A DNA stretch of 64,000 bases from Epiperipatus broadwayi. Lineage: Eukaryota > Onychophora > Udeonychophora > Euonychophora > Peripatidae. Shown here piece after piece: positions 11,067 to 25,575 of this stretch. Within the stretch, counting starts at the first letter, position 1. Every line of letters begins with the position of its first letter. The stretch is taken from positions 660,413-724,412 of the forward strand of contig JAQFVV010012512.1 in assembly GCA_028023455.1 (NCBI GenBank), written 5' to 3'. The position numbers were made by a program, and so were the translations under genes. Below the pieces are notes generated by a model. The model did not search any database. It was given only the letters and a program-made list of their open reading frames with translations, and had not been told where the DNA came from.

Positions 11067-12471
11067 ATATATAACACTATAATTAAAGAAAACTTTCATT
11101 AAATAACGTTTTTGCATCAATTATATTCTCCAATTTTTCTATTAAATTTAATTAGGCAATTCTTATTAATGTTAGCATCTATCTAGGTGTCTTTTCCTCC
11201 CAAAAATCATTTTTCTTCTATTTTTTAAAATATTTTCAATGAAATAAGTATGTTTAATTATTTTTGTGAGTTTTCTAATTTATTAAAACATTTTATTAAG
11301 ACCTGAGTCAATTTTGTTATATACTTGTATGGGGAGGACAATCGCTATGCTTTCGGTAATGACTAAATTATGCTATTCTTTTTATCCCAAAACAATAAAT
11401 AAATACAACACTGATTATGATTTTATTTTTTTTAACTTATATTTTAATGAGCACACACTACATTTTATTCTTTTATTACTTGTACAAGAGCAAATTTTCT
11501 GCGAATAAATAATTATTAATATTTTATTTTTACTACAAATGCTGAGTTTTTATTTACAGTTTTAGTTTACCCATAATTAATTCTGAAATCTTATATATCA
11601 GAATCTTGTAAAAGTCTTGCAAAAAAATGTTCATGAGAAAGTATTGTTTGTCTCTCAGGAAAAAATCAAGTTTTACTTTTCCTGCATTAAATAAGACCAC
11701 AAATAATTAATAAAATTCAACTCTTTAATATATATATATATATTTAATTGCTCCAGAGCAAATTTATTATCAAGTAAATAGTTATTAATACTTTTTTAGA
11801 ATACTGCACTTTAAACTACATATGTTCTTTTCTGACAGATTTTTAATTATACTTTTGTGCGTGAGTGCGTGATCATTTAAGTTTCATATTAACAATTTAG
11901 AATTGGAATTTTTAGTTTGAACTATGACATTTGGTACTACTTTCATTTCTCTTATCATTTTATTGATATAAAATGAATAAATATATATATAGGGTGAAAG
12001 CATATGCAGTTATTATATAAACAAATTCATTCAAATAGATAGGTGGATAGATATCTACATACATATATATTATGTGCATTGGTACATAGACAAAGCATTT
12101 ATTTAGAAATGTAGATGAAACAATAGATAAATAAAAAACAGACAGAGAAATAAAAAAAATAGATGGATAGATTTTTCATCTCATAAATATATTATAATCA
12201 AATAAAAATGTTATTTTATATAAATTTATTTACAGTTGTTTCTGAGCAACAGAAAAACAAACCACATCTCCGGTATTATTTATTAATCTTGTTGAATAAT
12301 TGTTTGACAGGTTTACATTTTAAAGACACACTAATCCATATTTAAAATTTATTACATATACACATAATGTAAAGTTTGGTTATTGTGTCAAGATGAAAAA
12401 CAAAAAAAAATTCGCAAAAAAAAAAAAAAATGTTTTCAGATTCAAAACTATTTATTTTTAAAGCAGGGGTA
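11067..12471. other. AT-rich spacer, no gene seen
   Basis: Short ORFs only (for example 11314-11508), with T-rich and TA-rich composition. No motif or repeat boundary could be supported. Confidence 0.5.
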
Positions 12472-12524
12472 GCCAATCATATTAAAAGCATGTGGTTCAA
12501 TAAAAAAACTTTAATAGACGTTGT

Positions 12525-12791
12525 AATTATAAATTTATCAAACGCACATTGATTACATAAGTAATATTTACTGAGGCTATAACCTTGATAATGTGCGTGT
12601 AAAAATGCAATAGTAGGGACCTCTACATGTAAGCTTGTGGTTAAAACACCTGTAGAGGTCCCTACTATTGCAATTTTAACACCCTCTTTTCTTCCATAGT
12701 GTAAGCTTGTGGTTAAAACACCTGTAGAGGTCCCTACTGTTGCATTTTTACACGCATATTATCAAGGTTATAGACTCAGTAAATATTACTC
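12525..12791. mobile_element. palindromic insertion with 13-bp TSD
   Basis: The 13-mer TAATAGACGTTGT occurs at 12512-12524 and again at 12792-12804, flanking 267 bp. Inside, terminal inverted repeats of about 51 bp (12561-12611 against 12741-12791) run from AGTAATATTTACTGAG to a block containing GTGTAAAAATGCAA. Between them a 45-bp block (TGTAAGCTTGTGGTTAAAAC and on) is present twice, at 12628-12672 and 12701-12745. There is no ORF. A 13-bp duplication is too long for most cut-and-paste elements and suits retroposition. Confidence 0.7.
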
Positions 12792-12804
12792 TAATAGACG
12801 TTGT

Positions 12805-13225
12805 GGGTGTTAGGAAAAAGAACTATGCCATCAAAATATACAATGATATGACACGATAACATTGTCTAAATTCTACTTACAAAAAATATGTAATTATTTT
12901 TGGAAAATTGTTGGAATTTATGGTCCCTGGTTCGAATCCCATAAAATCATTTTTTGTTAATTTAAAAAAACTAATTAAATATTATTGTTTTATTGAATTT
13001 TTTAATATTTTTATAAAATCATAATTTTAAAATTTAGCTTTTGAGCTCAAAGTCCTATTAAGCTATTCATATTTGGTTTTTATAAATTTATGTATGTGTT
13101 TTATATTTTTTAAATTAAAATATCTCTAAAAAGTTTTTTTTTAATGTTATCATTTTATTGTTATCACATTTTTTTCACATGCTAAAAAAATCATTGTAGC
13201 AATCCAAAGGGTTACAATTATTTTT
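12805..13225. other. AT-rich spacer with an isolated B-box-like site
   Basis: GGTTCGAATCC at 12929-12939 matches the tRNA B-box consensus, but no A-box partner was found, so a SINE call is not supported. 13216-13225 is the left half of a likely TSD for the next element. Confidence 0.35.
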
Positions 13226-13807
13226 AATATATAAGGGATTCGAACTCAGATTTTTACATGACCCTTAACTTTCCATGCCATCTCATAATGCTGACCCAGC
13301 TAATCACACACATGTTGAAAAGATAAATAATCACCAATATACATATTTTATGTTAAACCAGTAATCTTTATTTGGTCCAGATTACTATCTCCACACATAT
13401 ACACAATCAGTGCTCAGCTTTATATTATTATAGCCAATCTTCATACTTTAATGGACATGCTTTAACCTACCTCAACCCATATCTCTTCAGTCGTCCATTT
13501 TATCGAAAATCTGATGATGGAATGTTCAAAGCCCATGTTAGTTCCAACATTGTCATCATACCCAAGCTGATGTTAGTAGATCTGACCCTTCATGTATGGG
13601 AGAATAATCCATTTGCATACATATGTGAAAGATGGACATATCTTTAACATACTCTGTTAATATGTAATTTAATACACCGTACAAGATGACACACATCTGC
13701 ACATATGATGTAATATAAAAGGGATTAAAACTGAGACTTTCACATGATCCTCAACTCTCCATGTCATCTCATATTGCTGACCCACCTGGTCACCTACATG
13801 TGGAAAA

Positions 13808-13875
13808 GATAAATAATCACCAATATACATATTTAATGCTAAGATAGCAATCATCAGCTGGTCCATATTACTATC
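13808..13875 (-). ncRNA. degenerate hammerhead-like motif (unit 2)
   Basis: On the minus strand CTGATGA is followed by TTGCT..AGCAT and then TTAAA where the core would need GAAA. Outer arms ending ACCAG and starting TTGGTG could pair. It is a relative of the motif at 14010-14080 and is probably inactive. The corresponding site of unit 1 (13322-13390) has also lost the CTGATGA core. Confidence 0.35.
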
Positions 13876-14009
13876 TCCACACATATATAAAATCATTACT
13901 TATGGATAGTTGAAGAGTTGTGGATTGGAGTAGTTTGAAGCATGTTTATTAAAGTATGAAGATTGGTTATCTTAATATAAAGCTAAGCACTGATTGTATA
14001 TATGTGTGG

Positions 14010-14080
14010 AGATAGAAATATGGACCAACTGATGATTGCTGGTTTAGCATGAAATATGTATATTGTTGATTATTTATCTG
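14010..14080 (+). ncRNA. hammerhead-ribozyme-like motif (unit 3)
   Basis: The core box CTGATGA (14029-14035) is followed by hairpin TGCT-GGTTT-AGCA and core box GAAA (14051-14054). A short self-complementary TATGTA and a TA then precede TTG. The upstream arm (GATA, then ACCAA) can pair with downstream TTG and TATC. This is the order of a type I hammerhead: helix I, CUGAUGA, helix II, GAAA, helix III, UH. Weak points are a U opposite U where a G-C pair is conserved and a very short helix III. Self-cleavage is inferred only. Confidence 0.45.
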
Positions 14081-14216
14081 TTCAACATGTGTGTGATGAG
14101 GTGAATCAGCAATATGAGATAGCATTGAGAGTTGAGGGTCATGTGAAAGTCTGAGTTAGAATCCATTATATATTACATTGTATGTGCTGGTATGTGTAAG
14201 CCTGTGCAGTGTATTT

Positions 14217-14320
14217 AATTATTTTTTAAGAAAATGTCAATTAAATTCATTTTGTTGGTATTTTTTTTAGAGTATAATTTCATTTTCACTTTGGATCTCT
14301 CCTTGTCAGCGATCTTATTT
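14217..14320. other. short AT-rich flank
   Basis: Contains the right TSD candidate at 14217-14226 and nothing else identified. Confidence 0.4.
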
Positions 14321-14348
14321 TAATAAAATAAAATAAAATAAAATAAAA
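14321..14348. repeat. (TAAAA)n microsatellite
   Basis: Five successive AATAA-type units. Confidence 0.85.
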
Positions 14349-14866
14349 ACAATATTCTTTTATATTTTATTCATCATAATATTTTTTAGACTTTTTCCTA
14401 CAAAATTCTTTTCATATAAAAATATCAATTAATAGACAATTCAAAGACTGCAATGTATTATATATTAATATCTTCTTCTTGAACAGTTACAATCAGGAAT
14501 ATACTTATTGTCTCCGAAAAACAGGGTTGTGTTTCGCTTAATGTAAAATTTACTATCTCTTAAGTAACTTATATTTTTTGATAATGCTGTAAATAATTTT
14601 AATAAAATTAAACATTTATCCACTTATCCTTCAAACTAATAAAAAAAAGAAAAAAAAAGATTTTATGAGATTCGAATCAAATGTCCAAGATGGACTCCAA
14701 CAGGAGATTTCTAGAAACTAATAAAACAAAATAATATAAATATAATTAGAATAAACTATTATAATATAATAATATAAATATCAAAATAATAATTTATTTA
14801 TTTAATAATAATTAGTTTATCAAAATAATAAAATAATAGTTTGTTTACGAAATTGTATTAAGTATT

Positions 14867-14937
14867 GGTGGTCGAGAGGTCAGCGGCAGCCGCTTTACAA
14901 GTAGTTGTCCCGGGATAGCAGGTTTGCTTCCCGGCTG
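14867..14937 (+). ncRNA. tRNA-like sequence, SINE head or tRNA pseudogene
   Basis: GGTGGTCGAGAGGTCAGC resembles a tRNA 5' half and A box. A degenerate anticodon arm follows with loop TTTACAA (would read TAC, valine), then GGTTTGCTTCC as a weakened B box. Extra pairing CCGGG/CCCGG is possible. It is locally GC-rich in AT-rich DNA. An A-rich run begins soon after (14953). A tRNA-derived SINE head is the most likely reading, with a decayed tRNA gene as the alternative. Confidence 0.5.
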
Positions 14938-15185
14938 ATGCTATGACACATGAGGAAAAAAAACTATTACCCTTTAATAGTTACATCTTAATATAAAATA
15001 TTGAGTTTATATTATGTTACACAACTTTCTAAAATACCTTTCAATATTATATATTTTAATTGTTTTGTTTTATTGTTTTAAAATAAATTTATTAAACATA
15101 GTAACATAGTAATATACAGTTAAACTTTATAAAAAATTACATAGCATTCAGAATGAAACTTGAAAAAGTCAATGGAGAGAAAAGG

Positions 15186-16330
15186 GTATCTTAATAAGAT
15201 TAAGAAGAAAATAAAACTTTCACCCAAGTATCATCATGTAGACTCACAAGCGAAAGCAGAGAGTCTCCCTGCTTGACTTGGTCAAGAAGCTTCATAAAGA
15301 CAGTTAGAGTCGAGTCCTGAGAATGACCAAAGATGAGCCTGCAATGTGTCAACCATAAAGAAAATGTTATAAAGATAAATTTCTGCAAAAGATCCCTTCT
15401 TAAGAGTATTAGAAACAGAAAGAGCATCCCTAAGATCCAGAGAGACATTCGCAACAATAAAGTCCTAATCGACTTAAGAGCAGGACAAATATAGAAAATA
15501 TGGAGTATTGTCACATCATATAATTTACACAACTGACACTGAGACAAAATCCTAATGAAGCCTCTGGTCACTAAAAAATAACTTGTTGGGAGAGCATTTA
15601 AATTCAGTTTAAGTACAAAATCAACATGACTTGCTTCAATAAAAAGAAGTTTCATTTTACTCAAGAGAACATTATTTGAAACACCTAATGAAGTCAAAAG
15701 AGAAGTATACTGTGGAAATATTAATTTATAAACATCCCAGAATGTCAATTTCCCATCAAGCACAACTTGAACCGAGGGTATCGACTTAATAACCAACTTC
15801 TATAAATCAGCAATCCAATAACTTGAAAATGGAGGTGGCGTATCTGTAAGATCAATAACCAAAGGAAAAGATAATTGGGAAAGCTTGAGACAAGTTACAC
15901 GAAGAAAATATATAGATCTCTGGAGATATATTGTTGAGACCAAGTGCAAACCTAGACCATTTAAAAGCTTTGGCATTTGAATTTTAGCAATACTGATGGC
16001 TACACCTTGTTTTTCCAAAATAATTTTGAACAAAGCAAATTTATAGCTCTCTCAAAATGCTTCATTGGCTTAATAATTGGTAAATAATAACTAAGCCTTG
16101 AATAGACCCATAAGTGAAATGTTTATATTGACAAGTGATGCAACTATCCTTTTTGTTTTATCAAGAATAATATTTTGAATCTGCCTTGTAATTACTGAAT
16201 GAGATAAAACTATTGTTACATTGCAATGGCACAAAAGACATATGGCATATCCTTGTATTTCCACAAAACAATATTCATCTTATCATTCTTTTTGGAAGTT
16301 TTAAAAACAAGACCATTTATTTGATGCTGA
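15186..16330 (-). pseudogene. non-LTR retrotransposon (LINE) C-terminal fragment
   Basis: Two open stretches on the minus strand (16033-15800 and 15796-15200) share one story. The first contains a LLNGLGLHLVSTI segment, like the conserved K..GGLGL block downstream of the RT in many LINEs. The second has CQLCKLYDVTILHIFYICP, a C-x2-C ... H ... C knuckle typical of LINE C-termini. Upstream, minus-strand sequence to about 16330 (NGLVFKTSKKND) is compatible with the same protein but frameshifted. No RT palm is present, so this is the usual 5'-truncated copy. Confidence 0.6.
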
Positions 16331-17605
16331 TTCAGACATGTTATTTTTTTTTAATATTGTAAAACAATAATTTTTATCGAAAAATAAATTTCATATATGC
16401 AAGAAGTATTAGAAACAACTATTCTACAGATAGTGTATGCAATTCAAATCATTAATTTCAAGTGATTTGCAACACAACAAATTCTCAATAGACATGCAGC
16501 TGATGTTGTCTCAGCAAAGATAGTTAAAAGTAGTCGACCGAAAAAGAGAGCTAATTAAGACAAAAATAATACTTACTAAAAGAGGTCAGTTTTTATCAGA
16601 ATTTTATTTTGTTCTGCTTTAAATTCAATGACATTAATGAAAGGTTATAAAAATAAACGTTTTTTTGTTCAGTGACTAGTCACTTTCTAATGTATACACT
16701 AATTCCGAATTCTAAACCATGTATGAATTTATTTTACATGCTACAGTAAAAGGTTCATTCAGTAGGTGATCTTTGAACTAGATATAATTTTTAATCTTTA
16801 TTCAATTATCATCTACTGATATATTTTTAAAATTAAATTTAAATTATCAAAGAAAAAAAAAACATTTCTGAGAATTTTTATAACCTAACAGCAGAATAGT
16901 TTTTTTTTTTCTTTTAGTATTTTATATTTTATTCAATGATATTTTTACTTCGAGTTGAATTATGGATATTTCTGTGCATAAAAAGTTTTATTATAATGAA
17001 GTAAAGTCTATAATAAAATAATAGTGCAAACTTTATTTTTAATTTTAATAACGTATTTCAAAATCTTAAACGATTTGTTTAATCACTATTGGAAAATTCT
17101 AATTTTTTTTACTAATTTAACTGATGAAAAGCTCGTAGTTAAAAAAAATCTTAACTCATCATTAAAAAAAGCTTGCATTACTCATGAACATTAGATTATA
17201 AACTATCGAAAGCTTACTATTTGCATACCATAAAAATACTAGATGGTAATTTTTATGTATATATTATAATTAAACATTCCATTATTAAATGCTTTCTTCT
17301 ATTTGTCTAAGTTGTTACTATTAATAAAAAACGCTATAATTTGGATAAATAATTTCATATAATAAATATCTGTCAATTTCTTTTGATATATTAAATCTCT
17401 ACAGAAATTCCCATATATTAATTTAAAGCTTTCAGTGAAGCAGAAAAAAGAAATTTTAGTTAACTATACCAATTCTTCGAGTGAAAGTGTGTGTGTTTAA
17501 TGATTACTAGTAATCTTTGTCAGTAATTTTATAACCGACACTTTTATTAATATTATTTTGTAGTTGTATATAATATCAATTATTGGTAAAATAAAATTAT
17601 ATATA
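16331..17605. other. AT-rich spacer, no gene seen
   Basis: Only short ORFs and homopolymer runs. I see no repeat or motif that can be defended. Confidence 0.5.
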
Positions 17606-18169
17606 TATTGTAATTATAATTGAAATAATATTTTTAACGGTTTAAAAACAATTACAAACAATCCTTAAAATCAGCAGAAGTACTTTCGGTTACTTTCTAA
17701 CCTGCCTCAACTGCCATTAAATTCTAAAACCAAAAGCGGAAGCAAACATCATCAATTCAAATTCCACGAATCTCGTATTTTAATGTTAGAAGCTTGTCGA
17801 TTTATTAAATGCATTTTATTCCTGTTTATAAAAATTGCCTCTTTAATTTTTCTTTTACTATGGTTTCTCTCTTCATGAAGAATTTTCACATTTTCAAAAT
17901 TAAATTTAAACCATAGTAAAAGAAAAATTAAAGAGGCAATTTTTATAAACAGGAATAAAACGCATTTAATAAATCGACAAGCTTCTAACATTAAAATACG
18001 AGATTCGTGGAATTTGAATTGATGATGTTTGCTTCCGCTTTTGGTTTTTGAATTTAATGGTAGTTGAGGCAGTTTAGAAAGTAACCGAAAGTACTTCTGC
18101 GGATTTTAAGGATTGTTTGTAATTGTTTTTAAACCGTTAAAAATATTATTTCAATTATAATTACAATAT
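17606..18169. repeat. ~560-bp palindrome with ~260-bp arms
   Basis: The left arm (17606-17866) and right arm (17908-18169) are reverse complements with few differences, around a 41-bp spacer. Landmarks are GAAGCTTGTCGATTTATTAAA/TTTAATAAATCGACAAGCTT at the inner third and GTACTTTCGGTTACTTTC against GAAAGTAACCGAAAGTAC farther out. ORF 17752-17991 simply reads through the fold. No coding content and no certain flanking duplication were found. Confidence 0.88.
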
Positions 18170-18366
18170 TGTTTTTAATTAACGGATATTTTATTTTATA
18201 TATATATATGCATAGTTCTATGTATTATTTAACTGTATATGACCATAGCTTTTGGTTTGATTAGAATATAATACATATTGTTTACTAAACTGAATGTGTG
18301 CAGTACTATTCAACACACCCACTTATAACACAGTTGTTTTGCTATGTGTATAGTATATATATATAA
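18170..18366. other. AT-rich spacer
   Basis: Contains a TA tract near 18198 and nothing else identified. Confidence 0.4.
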
Positions 18367-20428
<2,062 letters not shown>

Positions 20429-20451
20429 CATATATGTTTTCATCCCCCACC

Positions 20452-20493
<42 letters not shown>

Positions 20494-20532
20494 GGTGGGG
20501 GATGAAAACATATATATATATATATATATATA
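20429..20532. repeat. perfect hairpin around a TA tract
   Basis: GTTTTCATCCCCCACCCATAC at 20436-20456 has its exact reverse complement at 20489-20509. TA repeats fill the loop and extend both ends. The GC-rich arm is unlike its AT-rich surroundings. Confidence 0.93.
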
Positions 20533-21768
20533 TTCTATTATTTAAAAAAAAATAAAAAATTTCTTTTATATATAGATTTATGTCTGCGAGTATTATTATA
20601 TAATTTATAGATAAATTAATAAGTAGTTGTAGAGAGAGAATATAATAAGAAGTAATATTTAATATATTGATTTATTTTTTATATTAAATAATGTGTTGAA
20701 TTATTTAGCTGTATATTTTATTAAATGAAGGAAATAAGAATGGTGTAAAAACGATTAGTAGATAAACTAGGCAGATGTGTAAAAGAATGTGAAAGAAAGA
20801 GTCCCCCTGCTTTTAAACATAGAATTTTTTTTTACATATTTCTATGGACTATAGATTAATTTACTGTTTTTTATGTAATCTGTATCTTAGATTATCTTAA
20901 GAAAGGAGAGAAAATGCTTAGACAGAATAAATAATTATTAATCTTTTTTTGTTAATGACTTAAAACCATCTAGGTGAGATTTGTTTGCTATCTCTAAAAT
21001 CACAATTAGTTTTGATAGATTTTTATTTTCTTTTGATCAGAAATTGAAATATATAGAGGGGGGGGCAGTTTTTTTTGGGGTCATTCAGTTAATAATTTTA
21101 AAAAGGACATTTTAGTTTTTTTTTTTTGTGAAGAGAGTCACTTAACAATATGTAATTTTTTGGAAGGCAGTTTTTTAAAAAATTTTTTTTCTCTTGCCAA
21201 ATATGCAGTTCTTTTAAACTAAAAGAAATGAGCAGTTAAAGTTAAAGGTTTTTTTAAACTCAGAAGGAGTTGTTTGATTTATTATTTCTCTTTAAAAATT
21301 TAAAGAAGAAAATATGACTTATTTTAAAGTCAGCATAGAAGATGTGCGCATATATAAGTAATTTACAGCAAAATTCGTTTAAAGAAAAGAGATGGATTTA
21401 AATTGAATCCTTTACAGAGGTTGATAATATAACATATAATGGTACTTTATATATATTTTGGCTGTTTGCAAAATCATCAGGATGCTGTGCTAATATTACC
21501 AATTTCTGTTCCTTGAAAGCTGTCATCTATGGGTTAGCACACTGATCTATCTATGGACTTATATACCGGTCGATAGTAACCAAAAGAATGGCCAAGTTTA
21601 AAGCCCACCACATAAGCTATCTGAAAGGCTTATTTGCTGTCTCCTGGCCTATTATAGGCTCTTCACCTTTGAATGGAGGGAGAAGAGGAAAGAAGAGAAA
21701 AAATATATAAAAGCCATATAACCAAGTTTGATTAAGCTATAAATCAATTTTTTTAAAGTTTTCCTCAC
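20533..21768. other. AT-rich spacer, no gene seen
   Basis: Includes a G8 run near 21060 and T-rich tracts. 21480-21690 is somewhat richer in GC but has no ORF or motif that I recognise. Confidence 0.45.
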
Positions 21769-21968
21769 ATTTATCTAAAGCACCTACAATAACTCTTTTT
21801 AAAATGGTAGAAACAAGCAAATCAAACAGTTCATATTTATCTAAAAGTATTTGTAATAACTCTTTTTAAAATGGTAGAAACAAGTAAGTCAACCAATTCA
21901 TATTTATCTCAAAGTATCTGCAACAACTTATTTTAAATGGTAGAAACCAGTCAAACCAAACAGTTGAA
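21769..21968. repeat. three 66-67-bp tandem repeats
   Basis: Units start at 21769, 21835 and 21902 with ATTTATCT, and each contains AAATGGTAGAAAC. Copies differ at about 10-20% of sites. Confidence 0.88.
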
Positions 21969-22472
<504 letters not shown>

Positions 22473-22531
22473 TTATGTAATAACTCATAATACAGAAGTA
22501 CACATTTTAAATATATATGTTGACATATCAC

Positions 22532-22605
22532 AGGGTGTGTGCATGTGTAGCTGCTTATACAGACCCATAGGGTGTGTGCATGTGTAGCTGCTTATACAGA
22601 CCCAT
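22532..22605. repeat. 37-bp tandem duplication, two identical copies
   Basis: 22532-22568 is repeated exactly at 22569-22605 (starting AGGGTGTGTGCATGTGTAGC). The lack of differences marks a very recent event. Confidence 0.93.
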
Positions 22606-24765
22606 CAAAAATAGGTTATGCATAGTTAATTTAAATATAGTAAATTGAAGAGCAGGGCTTCACATATGAATGAAAGTGAAAAAAACACACATTACATAAG
22701 TGAAATTTACTTTTATGATTTGTAATAAGTAAGGATAGTCTTAAGTAAGCATTCAATTAAGTATTTTTTTTTCTAATGTCATTTTGAGCTAACTTATTTC
22801 AAAATATGTAGTAACAAAGAAAAAGCAGATATATAAAATTAGTTGGTTACGTATATAGTAATGAGATATTTTGTTTAATTATATATATTTAATAAAGTCA
22901 ATTGTACATTTATTAATTTAGTTTATAAAAAAAGAAAAGAGTGTTAATAAATATAATTATATCATATTTGGTTTACGAGTTATTATTAAAAATATTGTTG
23001 CATTTTTCTTGTCTTGATTCTATCATTTTAAATGATTATCATCATTCATAAATGTTAAGCATAGGATATTGATTTACATTTAAGGATGTTTAAGGATTAC
23101 GCTTGACATATAACCAAAGTTTTTAATAATTAGAGGTTAATAATAAAAAGCTAAAATTATGTTGTGCTCAAGAGTTATGATCACCATCATCATTGATTAA
23201 ATAATAATCATTAAATTCAATCTTTAACATAATTAATGGTTTGGTAAATAGGGGTTTATAGAAAGTTCTATATCATATGATGAGATTTGTGATGATCATT
23301 CATCATCATTGGTATTATTGAATCCTAGTTTTAACTATAAAAATCCCAGTTTAACATAGGATGATTTTAAGAAGTGCCTATAAGTTTACAAAGACAAATT
23401 TGTTGTTGTGAATTCATTATAAAGCTGAGGCTGGTATCGTCATCATCATCATTATTATATTATGATAAATAATTAAGTTAAGTAACTAGTTTGATGGCCA
23501 TCCATTTAAGTAATGGTCTTCACTATGTATGTTTAGAAGCCATTAAGGAGAGTATTTTTGCATCTGTTCATCAATATATGTAAACTGAGCTAGTAATGTC
23601 TATAAGAGTCTTGGATATATAAATTTTGTGATATTGGGATCTTATAATTTTATTGACATAGATAAAATATAAGAATGTCATTTTTTTGTTCATTAGCATC
23701 CAAATCATGTGTAGTAAAAATGTACCAAATGAGTTTGAACTCAGTACACTATGGACAGATAATATTTATCTAGATAAAAACAATCTAGTGGCGCTCATGG
23801 AAAACACATGTACTTAGCTAAGCTGAATAAAAGTGATCAAATCCCTTTTCCAGCTTATTAACTTTCTTTAATATTTAAGTTATTATAAATACCACCAGTA
23901 TGTGCTTGTGACCATGAATGGTCTTATATACATGGAAAGAAGAATGAGAAGGATTCTTTGTTAAAAGAACCTTTTATTGGAGGTAAGCGTAATGTACTCC
24001 ATGGATTTCATAGTAATTTTATTCAGTTGCTATATTTAATATTAGTTTATCGGATGATAATGGCTAGTATATTTTATGGGTTCAAATGAATTCCCAATAT
24101 TAAAATATTTTAAATCTTTAATGGTGACAGTTTTAATTTTCATTTTATTATTTTGTGTGTTGAGAAATGGGATAATTATTTATCTCATTGTAATCTTTAT
24201 GGTAGTTGCAAACGGGCTATGGCGTTATATTTAATGAGTTACAAATAGACACCCAACTATAAACATGATATGTATATGTTCTTATTCATATGTTAGCATC
24301 ATTCTTATTTAATTATAAATTGTATACCAGCTAACATAGTAAATTCATTTCACATTTAATTCTATTCGGTTACAAATGATGAATCACTGGAGCATATTCT
24401 GTTTAGTTTTAAATTATAGCGACTATCATTTCATCTATCCATCTATCATATTTCAGCATTTTTTTTAAATATTCTGTTACAGTATTAAAGCCATATAAGT
24501 CAATAACTTCATCATTATGATAGCCACAATTCTTAATTTACTTAACTCCAAACATTTCTTTTTACTGGTAGTTTATCTTTATATTCCAAATTATTATTTG
24601 TTTTTTAGATTTTTTTAACAATTCTATTTTTTATATCTCAAATTATCTTTTGTCTCATTATGTTTTTTAATAACTATAATAAAGGTTAAACATAGAGTTA
24701 TTTTTTTAAAAAATACGTATGACTCTGTAAAATTATATTCTATTTTCCATTCACATATTAGCTCA
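22606..24765. other. AT-rich spacer, no gene seen
   Basis: ATCATC/ATGATG clusters near 23180-23460 but no array. CCAAATTATTATTTG followed by TTTTTTA at 24584-24605 also occurs at about 28016; see the minus-strand LTR element. Confidence 0.4.
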
Positions 24766-25008
24766 TTAAATCATAAGGCCATCCAAATTTATAACACGAT
24801 TAATCATTCTATCTTTCCAAATATTTTTTGGCATACTATGACTAGTACTATGTGTCTGCGAATCACCCCTGAGTTTACTGCATTTTCCTTTATGAACAAT
24901 ATCTAAATCATTTCTAGTGTTTCTAAGGATTCTCATTCTATTGGGACTGCCAGTATATCTTCTGTTTCTCTTTCCATTCCAAGAATTTTCTCTACTCCTG
25001 TACTCCAT
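24766..25008 (-). pseudogene. Arg/Asn-rich ORF, probable gag 3' piece
   Basis: An 80-codon minus-strand ORF, rich in R, N and S (NGKRNRRYTGSPNRMRILRN). It lies directly beyond a repeat insertion that carries a 14-bp TSD, so it was once contiguous with the gag-like region at 26430-27740. A basic, nucleic-acid-binding tail would fit the end of a gag protein. There is no zinc knuckle and I cannot identify it independently. Confidence 0.3.
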
Positions 25009-25022
25009 TTAATTTACATATG

Positions 25023-25040
25023 TTAAAACACAGGCAAAAC

Positions 25041-25131
<91 letters not shown>

Positions 25132-25531
25132 CCACACACAGCAAGCTAGAGTAATCAATGGATGCCAGAAGGCTTGTACATAAATTCCCCATCTAGTGCC
25201 TACTCATCCAATATCCCCAGACTAGTTTCTGGCTTATGCCCTTTGTCAGTGAGGAACCTTGGATATGAGAGCACTGCATCTAGATCTTAGGATCTATTGC
25301 AACCCTCAAGCAAACAACTTTTATTTCCATTTAACTACAAAGCTATGACTCTTAAACTGAAAACACTTTAATGTTTTCAATCCATGCCCACCAGCTTATA
25401 TAATCATACATTTTGGTGTTTTTGGTTTTTTAATAACCATAGCCACCACTATCCTATTAGGCAGGATTCGTTTTAAGCCAATAAACATCACATGACCACC
25501 TAATCTTATGCTTGTGTAAAACAGGCAAATC

Positions 25532-25575
<44 letters not shown>

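Larger units (their letters stand above)
13226..14216. mobile_element. compound repeat: two direct units plus one inverted, hammerhead-like
   Basis: Unit 1 (about 13226-13671) and unit 2 (about 13672-13915) are direct copies. Unit 3 (about 13925-14216) is their reverse complement. Shared blocks include GGGATTCGAACTC, AAAAGATAAATAATCACC and TACTATCTCCACACATATA. AATTATTTTT at 13216-13225 and 14217-14226 may be the target duplication, though it is AT-only. Read from the strand of unit 3, each unit holds a tRNA B-box-like GTTCGAATC region (mutated in some copies) and a hammerhead-like core. There is no coding capacity; ORF 13372-13647 is incidental. Confidence 0.7.

Noticed and set aside
12472-12490. 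CAGGGGTAGCCAATCAT, like a hAT terminal inverted repeat
   Set aside because: No matching opposite end or 8-bp TSD could be found, so a hAT element is not supported.
12929-12939. GGTTCGAATCC as a tRNA gene or SINE
   Set aside because: B-box match only. No A box or cloverleaf could be assembled around it.
13505-13530. CTGATGATGG inside unit 1, tested as a hammerhead
   Set aside because: No helix II and no GAAA box. The related copy at 28847 reads CTGAGGCTGG.
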